Source: JAURVT01 sp049059935 (GTDB taxonomy: Bacteria; Actinomycetota; Actinomycetes; Propionibacteriales; Nocardioidaceae). From it: a stretch of 64,000 nt of DNA. The notes below the pieces were generated by a model, which did not search any database, was not told the origin of the DNA, and worked only from the letters and a program-made list of their open reading frames with translations. Position numbers and translations under genes: made by a program. Below, one piece after another: positions 27,068 through 35,530 of this stretch; within the stretch, counting starts at the first letter, position 1; every line of letters starts with the position of its first letter. Where the stretch lies: NCBI RefSeq assembly GCF_049059935.1, contig NZ_JBMGQR010000008.1:37429-101428 (forward strand), written 5' to 3'.

Positions 27068-27142
27068 ATGGGCAAGACCGGTCGCAAGCGTCGTGCGCGT
27101 CGCAAGAAGAACGCGAACCACGGCAAGCGCCCCAACGCGTGA
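27068..27142 (+). CDS. 50S ribosomal protein bL37 (24 residues)
   Basis: A 24-residue, highly basic protein: MGKTGRKRRARRKK then NANHGKRPNA. It matches bL37, the tiny large-subunit protein seen in mycobacterial ribosome structures, whose conserved end is ANHGKRPNA. ATG at 27068 with a strong GAGGAGG 5-7 bases upstream. Too short for ordinary gene callers. It has its own upstream region and is followed by a strong palindromic terminator. Confidence 0.92.
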   Translation: MGKTGRKRRARRKKNANHGKRPNA

Positions 27143-27166
27143 ACCACCCGGCACCACCGGTGCCGG

Positions 27167-27210
27167 ACGACGAAGGCCCCCGCAGCACGTGCTGCGGGGG
27201 CCTTCGTCGT
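27167..27210. terminator. Perfect 44-bp palindrome, bidirectional terminator
   Basis: Positions 27167-27188 and 27189-27210 are exact reverse complements (22 bp each, no intervening bases). Between convergent bL37 and rsrA genes. CTTCGTCGT follows in the plus direction. Confidence 0.85.
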
Positions 27211-27221
27211 GGTGGGCGGTG

Positions 27222-27545
27222 TCAGTCGCGCGGCGGCTCAGGATCGGCCGACGAGAAGCCGGACTCGGTCCAGCTGTGCTCGGTGTAGGTGTGCTCGGAG
27301 ATCTCGACGCGGACGGTGCGGATCGACGTCAGCACACGGTCGCGCAGCGGCGCCGGGGCGCTCTCGGTGCACGAGCGGGCGACGAGGTTCTTCACCATCC
27401 GCTCGAGGTCGAACGCCGTGAGGCAGGGCTCGCAGTCGGCGATGTGGGCGTGGATCTCGTCCCAGCTGGCCTCGTCGAGCTCGCGGTCGATGAACAGGTA
27501 CAGCGAGTCGAGGGCGCGGACGCAGTCGGGGCCGTGGTCGCTCAT
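27222..27545 (-). CDS. rsrA: Redox-sensing zinc anti-sigma factor RsrA
   Basis: 107-residue ZAS protein. Cys8, His34, Cys38 and Cys41 have the same spacing (26, 4, 3) as the zinc ligands Cys11, His37, Cys41, Cys44 of Streptomyces RsrA. Under thiol oxidation the disulfide forms, zinc leaves and SigR is released. Its ATG overlaps the sigR stop by 4 bp. In this phylum the pair controls mycothiol and thioredoxin genes. Confidence 0.95.
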   Translation of the reverse strand: MSDHGPDCVRALDSLYLFIDRELDEASWDEIHAHIADCEPCLTAFDLERMVKNLVARSCTESAPAPLRDRVLTSIRTVRVEISEHTYTEHSWTESGFSSADPEPPRD

Positions 27546-28201
27546 GCGCTCTCCCCCGCCCCGGTGACGGCCATGCCGCGGTCGCGGGCGTAGTCCGACA
27601 GCATCTCGCGGAGCTGGCGGCGTCCACGGTGCAGGCGCGACATCACGGTGCCGATGGGGGTGCCCATGATCTGGGCGATCTCCTTGTACGGGAAGCCCTC
27701 GACGTCGGCGAGGTAGACCGCGTACCGGAAGTCCTCGGGCAGCTTCTGCAGCGCGTCCTTGACGTCGCTGTCGGGGAGGTGCTCGAGCGCCTCCATCTCG
27801 GCGGACTTCAGGCCCGACGAGGTGTGCGACTCCGCCGCGGCCAGCTGCCAGTCCTCGACCTGCTCGGTCATCGACTGCTGCGGCTGGCGCTGCTTCTTGC
27901 GGTAGGAGTTGATGTACGTGTTCGTGAGGATGCGGTACAGCCAGGCCTTGAGGTTGGTGCCGGGCTTGAACTGGTGGAACGCGCTGTACGCCTTGGCGAA
28001 CGTCTCCTGGACGAGGTCCTCGGCATCGGCGGGGCTGCGCGTCATCCGCAGACCGGCGGAGTAGAGCTGGTCGAGGAAGGGAAGGGCGTCGCGCTCGAAG
28101 CGCAGCGCACGGTCCTCGGGCGTCTCGGTGGCGACGTCGATCTCGACGTCGGCGGGCGTGTCGAGGGCCGCCGTGGCGGTCGAGTCAGTGGGTTCGGTCA
28201 T
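27542..28201 (-). CDS. sigR: ECF sigma factor SigR (SigH)
   Basis: 219 residues from the ATG at 28201. Region 2: LYSAGLRMTRSPADAEDLVQETFAKAY and FHQFKPGTNLKAWLYRILTNTYINSYRK. Region 4: ALQKLPEDFRYAVYLADVEGFPYKEIAQIMGTPIGTVMSRLHRGR. Thiol-oxidative stress sigma factor paired with RsrA. The ATG has only a weak GGGAG 12 bases away. An in-frame GTG at 28267 has AGGAG 8 bases upstream and would add 22 residues, including a Cys; this recalls the long sigma-R-prime form in Streptomyces. A SigR-type promoter lies upstream, so it is autoregulated. Confidence 0.93.
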   Translation of the reverse strand: MTEPTDSTATAALDTPADVEIDVATETPEDRALRFERDALPFLDQLYSAGLRMTRSPADAEDLVQETFAKAYSAFHQFKPGTNLKAWLYRILTNTYINSYRKKQRQPQQSMTEQVEDWQLAAAESHTSSGLKSAEMEALEHLPDSDVKDALQKLPEDFRYAVYLADVEGFPYKEIAQIMGTPIGTVMSRLHRGRRQLREMLSDYARDRGMAVTGAGESA

Positions 28202-28312
28202 CGCGCTCAAGCGTACTCCCGCACCCTCGTGGCGACATGTCGGCGCGGATCTGACGGTCTGCAGCACGGTCGTCGCTCCTCTCCGGGGCTGGTGTGGTGT
28301 GTCACCAGGCAG

Positions 28313-28338
28313 AACCGGGGAGCGGCGCCCTTTGTTCC
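28313..28338 (-). promoter_or_regulatory. SigR-type promoter for sigR-rsrA
   Basis: On the minus strand GGAAC (28338-28334), then 18 bases, then GTT (28315-28313). This agrees with the GGAAT/C ... GTT consensus of SigR/SigH regulons. It would start a transcript about 35-40 bases before the GTG at 28267. Confidence 0.7.
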
Positions 28339-28356
28339 GTCGACGTCGGGGGCGGC

Positions 28357-28998
28357 TCAGCGCCGCGGCGGGGTGACCCGGGCGACGAAGGCCGCGGCCT
28401 TCTCGACGAGCAGGTCGAGCACCGCGGACTGGTCGAGCGGGTCGCTGCGTCGCACCTTGAACCCGTGGTCGGCGCCCTCGATGGCGTCGACGCCGAGACC
28501 GACGGGCATCTCGACCGGTGCGCCGAACGGGTCGCGTCCCCCTTGCAGGACGCGCAGCGGCAGCCCCGTGTCGAGCTCGTCGGCGCGGCTCTTCTCGGGC
28601 TTGCCCGGAGGGTGCAGCGGGAACGCCAGGGCGAGGACGCCGACGGCACCGACGCGACGACCCGTGCGGCACGCGACGCGGGCGCCCGCGCTGCGTCCGC
28701 CCGCGACCAGCGGCACGCGGGGGCGGGTGCGGTCGAGCATCGCGACGAAGCACTCGTCGAGGACGGCGGGCGCGGGGGCGATGCCCCGACCGGCACCCAC
28801 CCAGGGCATCTCGACCAGGACCACCGTGACGTCGTGGTGCACCAGCCCGGTGGCGAGCGCGGCGAGGTCGCGGGCGTCGATGCCGCCGCCGGCCCCGTGG
28901 GTGAGCGCCAGGTTGGCGCGCGGGCGGGGCGAGCGGTGCGTGACCAGTCGTCCGGGGCCGTGCGGGGTGGGCACGGTCCGGACCTCGGGTGCGGCCAC
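28357..28998 (-). CDS. Alpha/beta hydrolase family protein
   Basis: 213 residues. ALTHGAGGGIDARDL is the oxyanion-hole region and LVAGGRSAGARVA holds the nucleophile in G-R-S-A-G. Late ADHGFKV carries the putative catalytic His. Resembles the KANL3/Tex30-type alpha/beta hydrolases common in bacteria. GTG at 28998, 1 bp after the SRAP stop, so co-transcribed with it. Substrate unknown. Confidence 0.85.
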   Translation of the reverse strand: MAAPEVRTVPTPHGPGRLVTHRSPRPRANLALTHGAGGGIDARDLAALATGLVHHDVTVVLVEMPWVGAGRGIAPAPAVLDECFVAMLDRTRPRVPLVAGGRSAGARVACRTGRRVGAVGVLALAFPLHPPGKPEKSRADELDTGLPLRVLQGGRDPFGAPVEMPVGLGVDAIEGADHGFKVRRSDPLDQSAVLDLLVEKAAAFVARVTPPRR

Positions 28999-28999
28999 C

Positions 29000-29770
29000 T
29001 CAGCCGGCCTCGAGGACGTCGGCCGGCACGTCGCTGAGCGGGATCGGGTCGACGAGCTCGGGGCCCTCGTTGCGGACGTTGTTGACCGCCCGCGAGACGG
29101 GGAACGCCTCGAGCCGCCCGGGGGCGGCGGGCACCAGCATCGAGGCGACGTCGTCGGTGTCGGTGACGCCGGGGTCGAGCCAGCGGGCGTGGTCGGACCG
29201 CTCGAGCAGCAGCGGCATGCGGTCGTGCAGGCGGCCGATGTCGTCCTCGGCCGTGGTGGTGAGGATGGTGAACGACCACAGCCACGGGTCGTCGTCGTCG
29301 GACGCCGACGGGTCGCGCCACAGCTCGTACAGGCCGGCCATCGCGAGCACGCCGCCGTCGGACGGGCGGATGAAGAACGGCTGCTTGACCGGCTTGCCCT
29401 TGGCGTCGCGCGCGGAGCTGGCGTACCACTCGTAGTAGCCGTCGGCGGGGACGAGGGCGCGCCGCGACGCGAAGGCCTTGCGGAACGAGGGCTTCTCGGC
29501 GGCCGTCTCGAGGCGGGCGTTGATCATCCTGTTGCCGATCGAGGGGTCCTTGGCCCAGCTGGGCACCAGCCCCCAGCGGGCGAGCTGCAGGCGACGCACG
29601 GGCGCGGCGTCGGGCTCGCCGCGCGGCGCCCGGGCGAGCACCACCGGGACGTGCTTGGTGGGCGCGACGTTGTAGTCGACCGCGACCGGTGGGACCCAGG
29701 CGGAGGGGTCGACGTCGAACTCGTCGACGAGGTCGTCACCCGCCCGGCTGCTGGCGTACCTCCCGCACAT
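29000..29770 (-). CDS. SRAP (YedK/HMCES) abasic-site-protecting protein
   Basis: 256 residues. Cys2 (MCGRY), exposed after Met removal, forms a thiazolidine crosslink to abasic sites in single-stranded DNA. Asn34 (YNVAPT), the Glu of YYEW and the His of LHDRMPL are the other active-site residues. The frame is open 20 codons further, but catalytic Cys must be residue 2, which fixes the start at 29770. In M. tuberculosis a SRAP gene also lies just before aroA. Confidence 0.95.
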   Translation of the reverse strand: MCGRYASSRAGDDLVDEFDVDPSAWVPPVAVDYNVAPTKHVPVVLARAPRGEPDAAPVRRLQLARWGLVPSWAKDPSIGNRMINARLETAAEKPSFRKAFASRRALVPADGYYEWYASSARDAKGKPVKQPFFIRPSDGGVLAMAGLYELWRDPSASDDDDPWLWSFTILTTTAEDDIGRLHDRMPLLLERSDHARWLDPGVTDTDDVASMLVPAAPGRLEAFPVSRAVNNVRNEGPELVDPIPLSDVPADVLEAG

Positions 29771-30067
29771 GGCAGCAGCCTCCCACACGCGTCCGACAGC
29801 CACGGGCAGCGTCGGCGCACCCCCTCCCACCGGGGTGCAGCGACGGACTCATGGTGCCCGCCGCGAGCCGTCCGCGTGGGCGAACGACCGCAGATGGCCC
29901 GGACGGGCCATGGACGTGGAGCGGTCCCCGCCGCCCGCCTCCCCCCGAGCCCGACGACGGGGACCCGTCTGTGGTGGGTGGGCCACCCCGACCAGGAGGC
30001 ACGCGTCGGCTGGTCCCGAGACCCAGCCGCTGTCGTGCCTCCCCCCGACGGTCGGGGCGGCCCCGTG
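29771..30067. other. 297-bp intergenic region, no gene seen
   Basis: GC-rich sequence between two minus-strand genes. I see no convincing reading frame with a ribosome site, no long hairpin and no promoter I would name. Confidence 0.4.
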
Positions 30068-30790
30068 CTACCGCGCGAGCTGCCCGAGCAGGCTCGTCGC
30101 GGAGTCCTCGTCGGCCGGGAGCGGCAGCGTCGTCACCGACGCGATGCCGCCGAGCCGGCGGGCACGGGTGCGCAGCAGCGTCGCCACCGCGGCGGCCGCG
30201 TCGTCGACGTGCGCGGTGCGCTCGACCAGCGCGACGGTGCGCAGCTCCCCGAGCTGCGCGATCGTCTCGGCCCCGTCGAACACGGTGCGCACGAGCGTGG
30301 CGGCCTCGAGCATCGTGAGCGAGCGCAGCAGGGGCGGCACCCCGGCGGCGGGCGTCGGCAGGTCGGCGATCACGAGGGCGTGCGTCTCGGTGGCCGACGT
30401 GCAGTCGCGACGGGCCACGCGGTACACGTCGGCCAGGCGCGAGCGCAGGTGCTGGCTGGTGGCCAGGCCCGTGAGCGGGTCCTCGCACGACACGGTCTCG
30501 AGGTGCGCGGCGCTGGCCTCGGCCCAGCCGGTGCCGAGGGCGCGTGCGACCTCGTAGGCCGGCTCCTCGCCGACCAGGCGGTCGTAGACGCCCTCGAGGT
30601 CGCTGTACAGCCGCCGCAGCGGGGTCCCGTCGGCGCCCGCGCTCGCTCCCACCTCGAGCGCGACCACCTCCGCGAGGCCGGACTCGTGGACGTCGCCCCC
30701 GACGGCGTCCTCGAGCAGCTGGACGCGCTCGGCGTCGATCCCCGTGCGCCGCGCCCCCTGCGGTGCACCGTGTGCTGTGGACTCGTTCAC
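30068..30790 (-). CDS. Degenerate GGDEF-like protein
   Basis: 240 residues, no membrane helices. After a helical N-terminal part, CEDPLTGLATSQHLRSRL matches the opening helix of diguanylate cyclase domains (D-x-LTGL-x-N-R), followed by strand HALVIADLPT. The GG(D/E)EF active site itself is absent, so catalysis is not expected. GTG at 30790 with GGGAGG 5 bases upstream. Divergent from the sigma-fusion gene, sharing a 202-bp region, so a functional link is possible. Family assignment is tentative. Confidence 0.6.
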   Translation of the reverse strand: MNESTAHGAPQGARRTGIDAERVQLLEDAVGGDVHESGLAEVVALEVGASAGADGTPLRRLYSDLEGVYDRLVGEEPAYEVARALGTGWAEASAAHLETVSCEDPLTGLATSQHLRSRLADVYRVARRDCTSATETHALVIADLPTPAAGVPPLLRSLTMLEAATLVRTVFDGAETIAQLGELRTVALVERTAHVDDAAAAVATLLRTRARRLGGIASVTTLPLPADEDSATSLLGQLAR

Positions 30791-30877
30791 GACGCCTCCC
30801 GGCCGTTGCTGCGGGTGCCCTGTGCATCCGCTCTCAGGACAAGGACGCGCGACCACCGGGATCGTGACGCGGTTTTC

Positions 30878-30904
30878 GGAATCTTTTTCCTCCCGATCCG
30901 CGTC
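30878..30904 (+). promoter_or_regulatory. Candidate ECF-type promoter for the sigma-fusion gene
   Basis: GGAAT (30878-30882), 18 bases including a T-run, then CGTC (30901-30904), 88 bp before the ATG. This is the classic -35/-10 form of ECF-dependent promoters, suggesting autoregulation by the encoded sigma domain. Confidence 0.45.
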
Positions 30905-30992
30905 CCGTCCAGATGAGGGAGATATGTCGCGGTCTGCCCCTGTGGGGTACCCCTTTCGTATGGTGGGTCCAGGACTCACCAGGGAACGAGCC

Positions 30993-33683
30993 ATGACCGA
31001 CCAGGACGCGCCGGCGCAGCCGGGTGACGACGAGCTCATCGCCGCCGTCCGCTCCGGCGACCTCTCGTCCTACGGGCTGCTGTTCTCGCGGCACCAGGAG
31101 GCCGCGCACCGCCTCGCCCGCCAGCTGACCCGGGGTGGCGCCGACGCGGACGACCTCGTGGCCGGGTCGTTCGAGAAGGTGATGGACCAGCTGCGGGCCG
31201 GCAAGGGCCCCGACGTGGCGTTCCGCGCCTACCTGCTCACCGCGATGCGCCGGCTGCACGTCGACGGCATCCGGGCGGTCTCCAAGGTCCGCCCCACCGA
31301 GGACGCCGACCTCGACCGCGGCGTCGACTTCGACGACGCGCCGCTGGCCGCGTTCGAGCAGGGCACCGCCGCCGCGGCGTTCGCCTCGCTGCCCGAGCGC
31401 TGGCAGACCGTGCTGTGGCACCTCGACGTCGAGGGCGAGAAGCCCGCCGCCGTCGCACCGATCCTCGGCATGAGCGCCAACAGCGTCTCGGCGCTGGCCT
31501 ACCGCGCACGGGAGGGCCTGCGCCAGGCCTACCTGCAGCAGCACCTCCGCGAGGAGGCCGACGACGCGCACCAGTGGGCCATCGGCAACCTCGGCGCGTA
31601 CGTCCGCAAGGGTCTGTCGCGGCGCGACCAGGCCAAGGTGCGCGAGCACCTCGACGGCTGCGCGCGCTGCACCGCGGTCTACCTCGAGCTGAGCGAGGTC
31701 AACTCCGACCTCGGCGCCATCGTCGCCCCCGCGGTCCTCGGCGCCGCCGCGGCCGGCTACCTGGGCGGCGGCGGATCGACGGCGATGGCGGTCCTCGGCG
31801 GCTGGTGGTCGTCCACCCGGGGCTGGGTCGCGGGCAGCACCACCCACACGGTCGCCGCCGTGGCCGGGGCCGCGGCCGTCGCGACCCTCGCCGGCGGCCT
31901 GGTCTTCGTCGCCGTCACCGGCGGGGCCGACGACGTCGCGTCCACCCCCTCCTCGCAGTCCGACGGCGACGGGTCGTCCGGCGACGCGTCCGGGCCGGAC
32001 TCCCAGGCGCCCGGCACCACGCCCGGCCTGCCGGGAGCGACCCCTCCCGGCACCTCCCCCAGTGCGCTCCCTCCCACGCTCCCCGGCGCCACGCCCCCGG
32101 GCTCGACCCCCGCCCCCGACACCTCCGGCCAGGGCGGCTCCCCCGGCTCGAGCGACGGGTCGCCCTCCGACGACGGGTCCGGGGACGGCTCCGGTGACGG
32201 CTCGGCCGACGGCTCCGGCGACGGCTCGGGCGACGGCGCGACCGGTGACGGCCAGGGCAGCCCCGACCCCACGTCGCCCGGCGACCCCGACCTGGGGGCG
32301 AGCGGGTCGGTGAGCGCGTCGGTCGGCGACGACGCCATCACCGTCACCTGGGACGCGGTGCCCCGCGCCCGCGGCTACGACGTCTACCGCAGCGCCGCAC
32401 CGCAGGCGGGTGCCGGACGGTTCGGCGTGCGTGCCGCGCTCGCCACCGACGCCGCGGCCACCCTGGTCAACACCGACGGGCCGCTCACCCGCCGGTCCCT
32501 CGACGACGAGCCGGTCGACGCCGGCAGCTACGTGTACACCGTGCGCGCGGTGCGCGGCGACGAGCTCGGACCGGGCACCAGCCAGACCGCGCGCGACTGG
32601 CAGGGCCGGCTGGTGGGGCGCGGGGCGGTGCGCACCACGGTGACCGGTGGCGGCAGCTCCCTGTGCCTGGGCGCGTCGGGCGGCCGACTGGCCCTCGTCG
32701 CGTGCGCCGACTCCCCCGCCGTCGTGCTGCGGGGCGGGATGATCCGCGTCGGCGACCGGTGCGCCGCCGCCGACGGCGACGTCGTCGAGCTCCGCAGCTG
32801 CGACCCCGCGTCGGCCGCCCAGCGCTGGAGCCTGCGCGCCGCCGAGCCCGCCGGCACCCGTGTGGTCGCCGCGTCCGGCCTGGTGCTCCGACAGAGCGGC
32901 GACTCCCTCGTCCTGGTCACGGCCTCGACGTCGTCCAAGCCGCGCGAGACCCGCCCCGAGCGGTTCCGCGTGCCCGGCCGAGACGGCGTCGACCCCGGTG
33001 TCCCCGAGTCCGACGACCCACCCCTGACCGCACCCGCGAACGTCTTCCTCGCCGCGAAGGGCGACGCCGTCACCGTCACCTGGACCGGCGTCGACGACCC
33101 CGACGGCTACGTCGTCCGCCGCGACGGCACCGCGGTGTCCGGGCGGCTCGCCGACGGCGCCACGTCGTTCACCGACTCGTCCGTGCCGGACGGTCTGCAC
33201 GTCTACACCGTGACCGCCGTCCGCGACGACGACACCCGGACGTCCGACGAGGTCGAGGTGGCCGTCGGCCGCACCCGGTACGGCGTGCTGAGGTTCCACG
33301 ACGACTACGCGGGCGGCGCCTGGTGCGTCGACGCGTCGGGCGGCGTCAGCGTCCAGCGCTGCGCCGGGGCGACGATGTGGAGCTTCTACGCCGACGGCAC
33401 GATCCGCGACGGTCGCCTGTGCCTGCTGGCACCGGGACGCGACGTGACGCTCGGCTCGTGCGAGGGGGCCACCACGTGGGCGGACTCGGTGGCGCCGCGG
33501 TTCGGCGGGGTGTTCCTCGTCGCCGACCGGCGCGACGTCCTCGACGCGAACGGCGGCATCGTGCGCGCGGGCGTCGACCTGATCGCCTACCCGGCCAAGC
33601 GCGACCCCACCTCGGCCCCGGGCAACGACAACCAGCGGTTCACCCTTCCGGGCCGTGTCGACGCGCCGTCCGACACGCGGTGA
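30993..33683 (+). CDS. Membrane-anchored ECF sigma factor fused to Fn3/ricin-like exported domains
   Basis: 896 residues in one frame. Sigma region 2 is at about 14-95 (DADDLVAGSFEKVMDQL, FRAYLLTAMRRLHVD). Region 4 is at about 125-185 (LPERWQTVLWHLDVEGEKPAAVAPILGMSANSVSALAYRAR). A HLDGCARC (HX3CX2C) anti-sigma-type zinc segment follows near 215-230. A membrane helix lies at about 285-311. A Gly/Ser/Asp/Pro-rich linker (with SGDG repeats) runs to 435. Two modules then follow, each an Fn3-like domain (about 436-535, 678-759) plus a ricin-like trefoil half (about 554-664, 766-889, with QRWSL and QRFTL). The exported part may bind glycans and control the sigma domain across the membrane. ECF groups with such C-terminal extensions are known in actinobacteria (ECF52/53-type, recalled). 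Confidence 0.85.
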   Translation: MTDQDAPAQPGDDELIAAVRSGDLSSYGLLFSRHQEAAHRLARQLTRGGADADDLVAGSFEKVMDQLRAGKGPDVAFRAYLLTAMRRLHVDGIRAVSKVRPTEDADLDRGVDFDDAPLAAFEQGTAAAAFASLPERWQTVLWHLDVEGEKPAAVAPILGMSANSVSALAYRAREGLRQAYLQQHLREEADDAHQWAIGNLGAYVRKGLSRRDQAKVREHLDGCARCTAVYLELSEVNSDLGAIVAPAVLGAAAAGYLGGGGSTAMAVLGGWWSSTRGWVAGSTTHTVAAVAGAAAVATLAGGLVFVAVTGGADDVASTPSSQSDGDGSSGDASGPDSQAPGTTPGLPGATPPGTSPSALPPTLPGATPPGSTPAPDTSGQGGSPGSSDGSPSDDGSGDGSGDGSADGSGDGSGDGATGDGQGSPDPTSPGDPDLGASGSVSASVGDDAITVTWDAVPRARGYDVYRSAAPQAGAGRFGVRAALATDAAATLVNTDGPLTRRSLDDEPVDAGSYVYTVRAVRGDELGPGTSQTARDWQGRLVGRGAVRTTVTGGGSSLCLGASGGRLALVACADSPAVVLRGGMIRVGDRCAAADGDVVELRSCDPASAAQRWSLRAAEPAGTRVVAASGLVLRQSGDSLVLVTASTSSKPRETRPERFRVPGRDGVDPGVPESDDPPLTAPANVFLAAKGDAVTVTWTGVDDPDGYVVRRDGTAVSGRLADGATSFTDSSVPDGLHVYTVTAVRDDDTRTSDEVEVAVGRTRYGVLRFHDDYAGGAWCVDASGGVSVQRCAGATMWSFYADGTIRDGRLCLLAPGRDVTLGSCEGATTWADSVAPRFGGVFLVADRRDVLDANGGIVRAGVDLIAYPAKRDPTSAPGNDNQRFTLPGRVDAPSDTR

Positions 33684-33720
33684 CGGTGCGGCGGCGCGCG
33701 GGCTGCGATAGGAATGGGGC

Positions 33721-34224
33721 ATGACACTGCTGCGCGTCGTCGCCCGCCCCATGCTCGCCTCGATCTTCGTCGTGGGCGGGCTCAACGAGATCCGCAACGC
33801 CAAGGCGATGGCCCCCGCGGCCAAGCCGGTGACCGACAAGATCGTGCCGCCGATCGCCCGGGCGGTGCCGCAGGCCCCGATCCCCACCGACGAGGCCACG
33901 CTGGTGCGCCTCAACGGCGCCGTCGAGCTGATCGGCGGGCTCGCGCTGGCCACCGGTCGGTTCCCGCGCTTCTCGGCCCTCGCCCTCGCCTCGAGCCTGG
34001 TGCCGGTGACGTTCGCCGGTCACCGCTACTGGGAGGAGACCGACCCGGGCACGCGCCAGAACCAGAAGATCCACTTCCTCAAGAACGCCTCGATCCTGGG
34101 CGGGCTGCTGCTGTCGAGCCTCGACCCCGAGCCGCAGAAGAAGGTCTGGCCGCGTCGCGCCAAGGACCGCACCGTCGACCTCACCCACCGGGCCGTCGAC
34201 GCCGTGCAGGACCTGCGTCCCTGA
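33721..34224 (+). CDS. DoxX family membrane protein
   Basis: 167 residues with about four hydrophobic helices. PMLASIFVVGGLNEIRNA, the central NGAVELIGGLALATGRFPRFSALAL and a helix after KIHFLKN are typical DoxX. The family is linked to oxidoreductase or thiol-redox complexes, but the role here is unknown. Positioned 18 bp before aroA. Confidence 0.88.
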   Translation: MTLLRVVARPMLASIFVVGGLNEIRNAKAMAPAAKPVTDKIVPPIARAVPQAPIPTDEATLVRLNGAVELIGGLALATGRFPRFSALALASSLVPVTFAGHRYWEETDPGTRQNQKIHFLKNASILGGLLLSSLDPEPQKKVWPRRAKDRTVDLTHRAVDAVQDLRP

Positions 34225-34242
34225 CGTCATAGGGTCGGTCGC

Positions 34243-35520
34243 GTGACCTCGACCTGGCCCGCACCGCACGCCTCCGGCCCCGTCGACGCGACGGTCGCCC
34301 TGCCGGGGTCGAAGTCGCTGACCAACCGTGCGCTGCTGCTCGCCGCGATCGCCGACGGGCCGTCGGTCCTGACGCGCCCGCTGCGCTCGCGCGACACCGA
34401 GCTGATGGCCGGTGCCGTGCGCGCGCTCGGCGGCGCGGTCGACGACGTGCCCGGTTCGGACGCCTGGCGCGTCACCCCGCTGTCGACCGGCTCGCCCGTC
34501 GACGCCGACGTCGACTGCGGCCTGGCGGGCACCGTCATGCGCTTCGTGCCCCCCGTGGCCGCCCTCGTGAGCGGCGACGTGCGCCTCGACGGCGACCTCT
34601 ACGCCCGCGAGCGTCCGATGGGCACCGTGCTCGAGGCCCTGCGCTCGCTCGGCGTCACTGTGGACGACGACGGCCGAGGAGCCCTGCCGTTCACCGTCCG
34701 CGGCGCCGGTCGCGTGCGCGGCGGCGTCGTGACGATCGACGCGTCCGCCTCCAGCCAGTTCGTCTCCGCGCAGCTGCTGGCCGGGGCCCGCTACGACGAG
34801 GGCGTCGACGTGCGGCACGACGGCAAGCCGGTGCCGTCCATGCCCCACGTCGAGATGACGCTCACCGAGCTGCGCCGCCGCGGCGTCGAGGTCGACGACT
34901 CCGAGCCGAACCGCTGGGTGGTGCGGCCCGGCCCGGTCGCCGCGCTCGACACCGCCCTCGAGCCCGACCTCTCCAACGCCGGCGCCTTCGTCGCCGCCGC
35001 CCTCGTCACCGGCGGCACCGTGCGCGTCCAGGGCTGGCCCGACCGCACCGACCAGGCCGGCGACCGCTGGCGCGAGCTCGCCGCCTCCTTCGGCGCCGAC
35101 GTCGAGGTGCAGGACGGCACCCTGGTCGTCACCGCGTCCGGCCGGCCCGCCGGTCTCGACGTCGACCTCCACGACGAGGGCGAGCTCGCGCCCGTCGTCG
35201 CCGCGGTGTGCGCCGTGGCCGACGGTCCGTCCCGCCTGCGCGGCATCGCCCACCTGCGCGGCCACGAGACCGACCGGCTCGCCGCGATCGTCGCCGAGGT
35301 CACCCGGCTCGGGGGCGAGGCCACCGAGACCGACGACGGCCTCGAGATCCACCCCCGGCCGCTGCACGCCGCCCAGCTGCTCACGTACGCCGACCACCGG
35401 ATGGCTCACGCCGCCGCGGTCCTGGGCCTCGCGGTGCCGGGCGTCGTGGTCCGCGACGTCGAGACCACGGCCAAGACGTTCCCCGGGTTCGCCGACTACT
35501 GGGCGACGGTCTTCGGGTGA
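34243..35520 (+). CDS. aroA: 3-phosphoshikimate 1-carboxyvinyltransferase (EPSP synthase)
   Basis: 425 residues. Sixth step of the shikimate pathway, shikimate-3-phosphate plus PEP. Lys24, Ser25 and Arg29 in GSKSLTNRA, then CGLAGTVMRF, SASSQFVSAQLL, the DLSNAG strand with its catalytic Asp, and HLRGHETDRL. GTG at 34243. followed by rsgA after 10 bp, the same order as in mycobacteria. Confidence 0.97.
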   Translation: MTSTWPAPHASGPVDATVALPGSKSLTNRALLLAAIADGPSVLTRPLRSRDTELMAGAVRALGGAVDDVPGSDAWRVTPLSTGSPVDADVDCGLAGTVMRFVPPVAALVSGDVRLDGDLYARERPMGTVLEALRSLGVTVDDDGRGALPFTVRGAGRVRGGVVTIDASASSQFVSAQLLAGARYDEGVDVRHDGKPVPSMPHVEMTLTELRRRGVEVDDSEPNRWVVRPGPVAALDTALEPDLSNAGAFVAAALVTGGTVRVQGWPDRTDQAGDRWRELAASFGADVEVQDGTLVVTASGRPAGLDVDLHDEGELAPVVAAVCAVADGPSRLRGIAHLRGHETDRLAAIVAEVTRLGGEATETDDGLEIHPRPLHAAQLLTYADHRMAHAAAVLGLAVPGVVVRDVETTAKTFPGFADYWATVFG

Positions 35521-35530
35521 GCCGGCCACG

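Noticed and set aside
30993..33683. Sigma fusion as two genes joined by an error
   Set aside because: One uninterrupted frame with even codon bias and a logical membrane topology.
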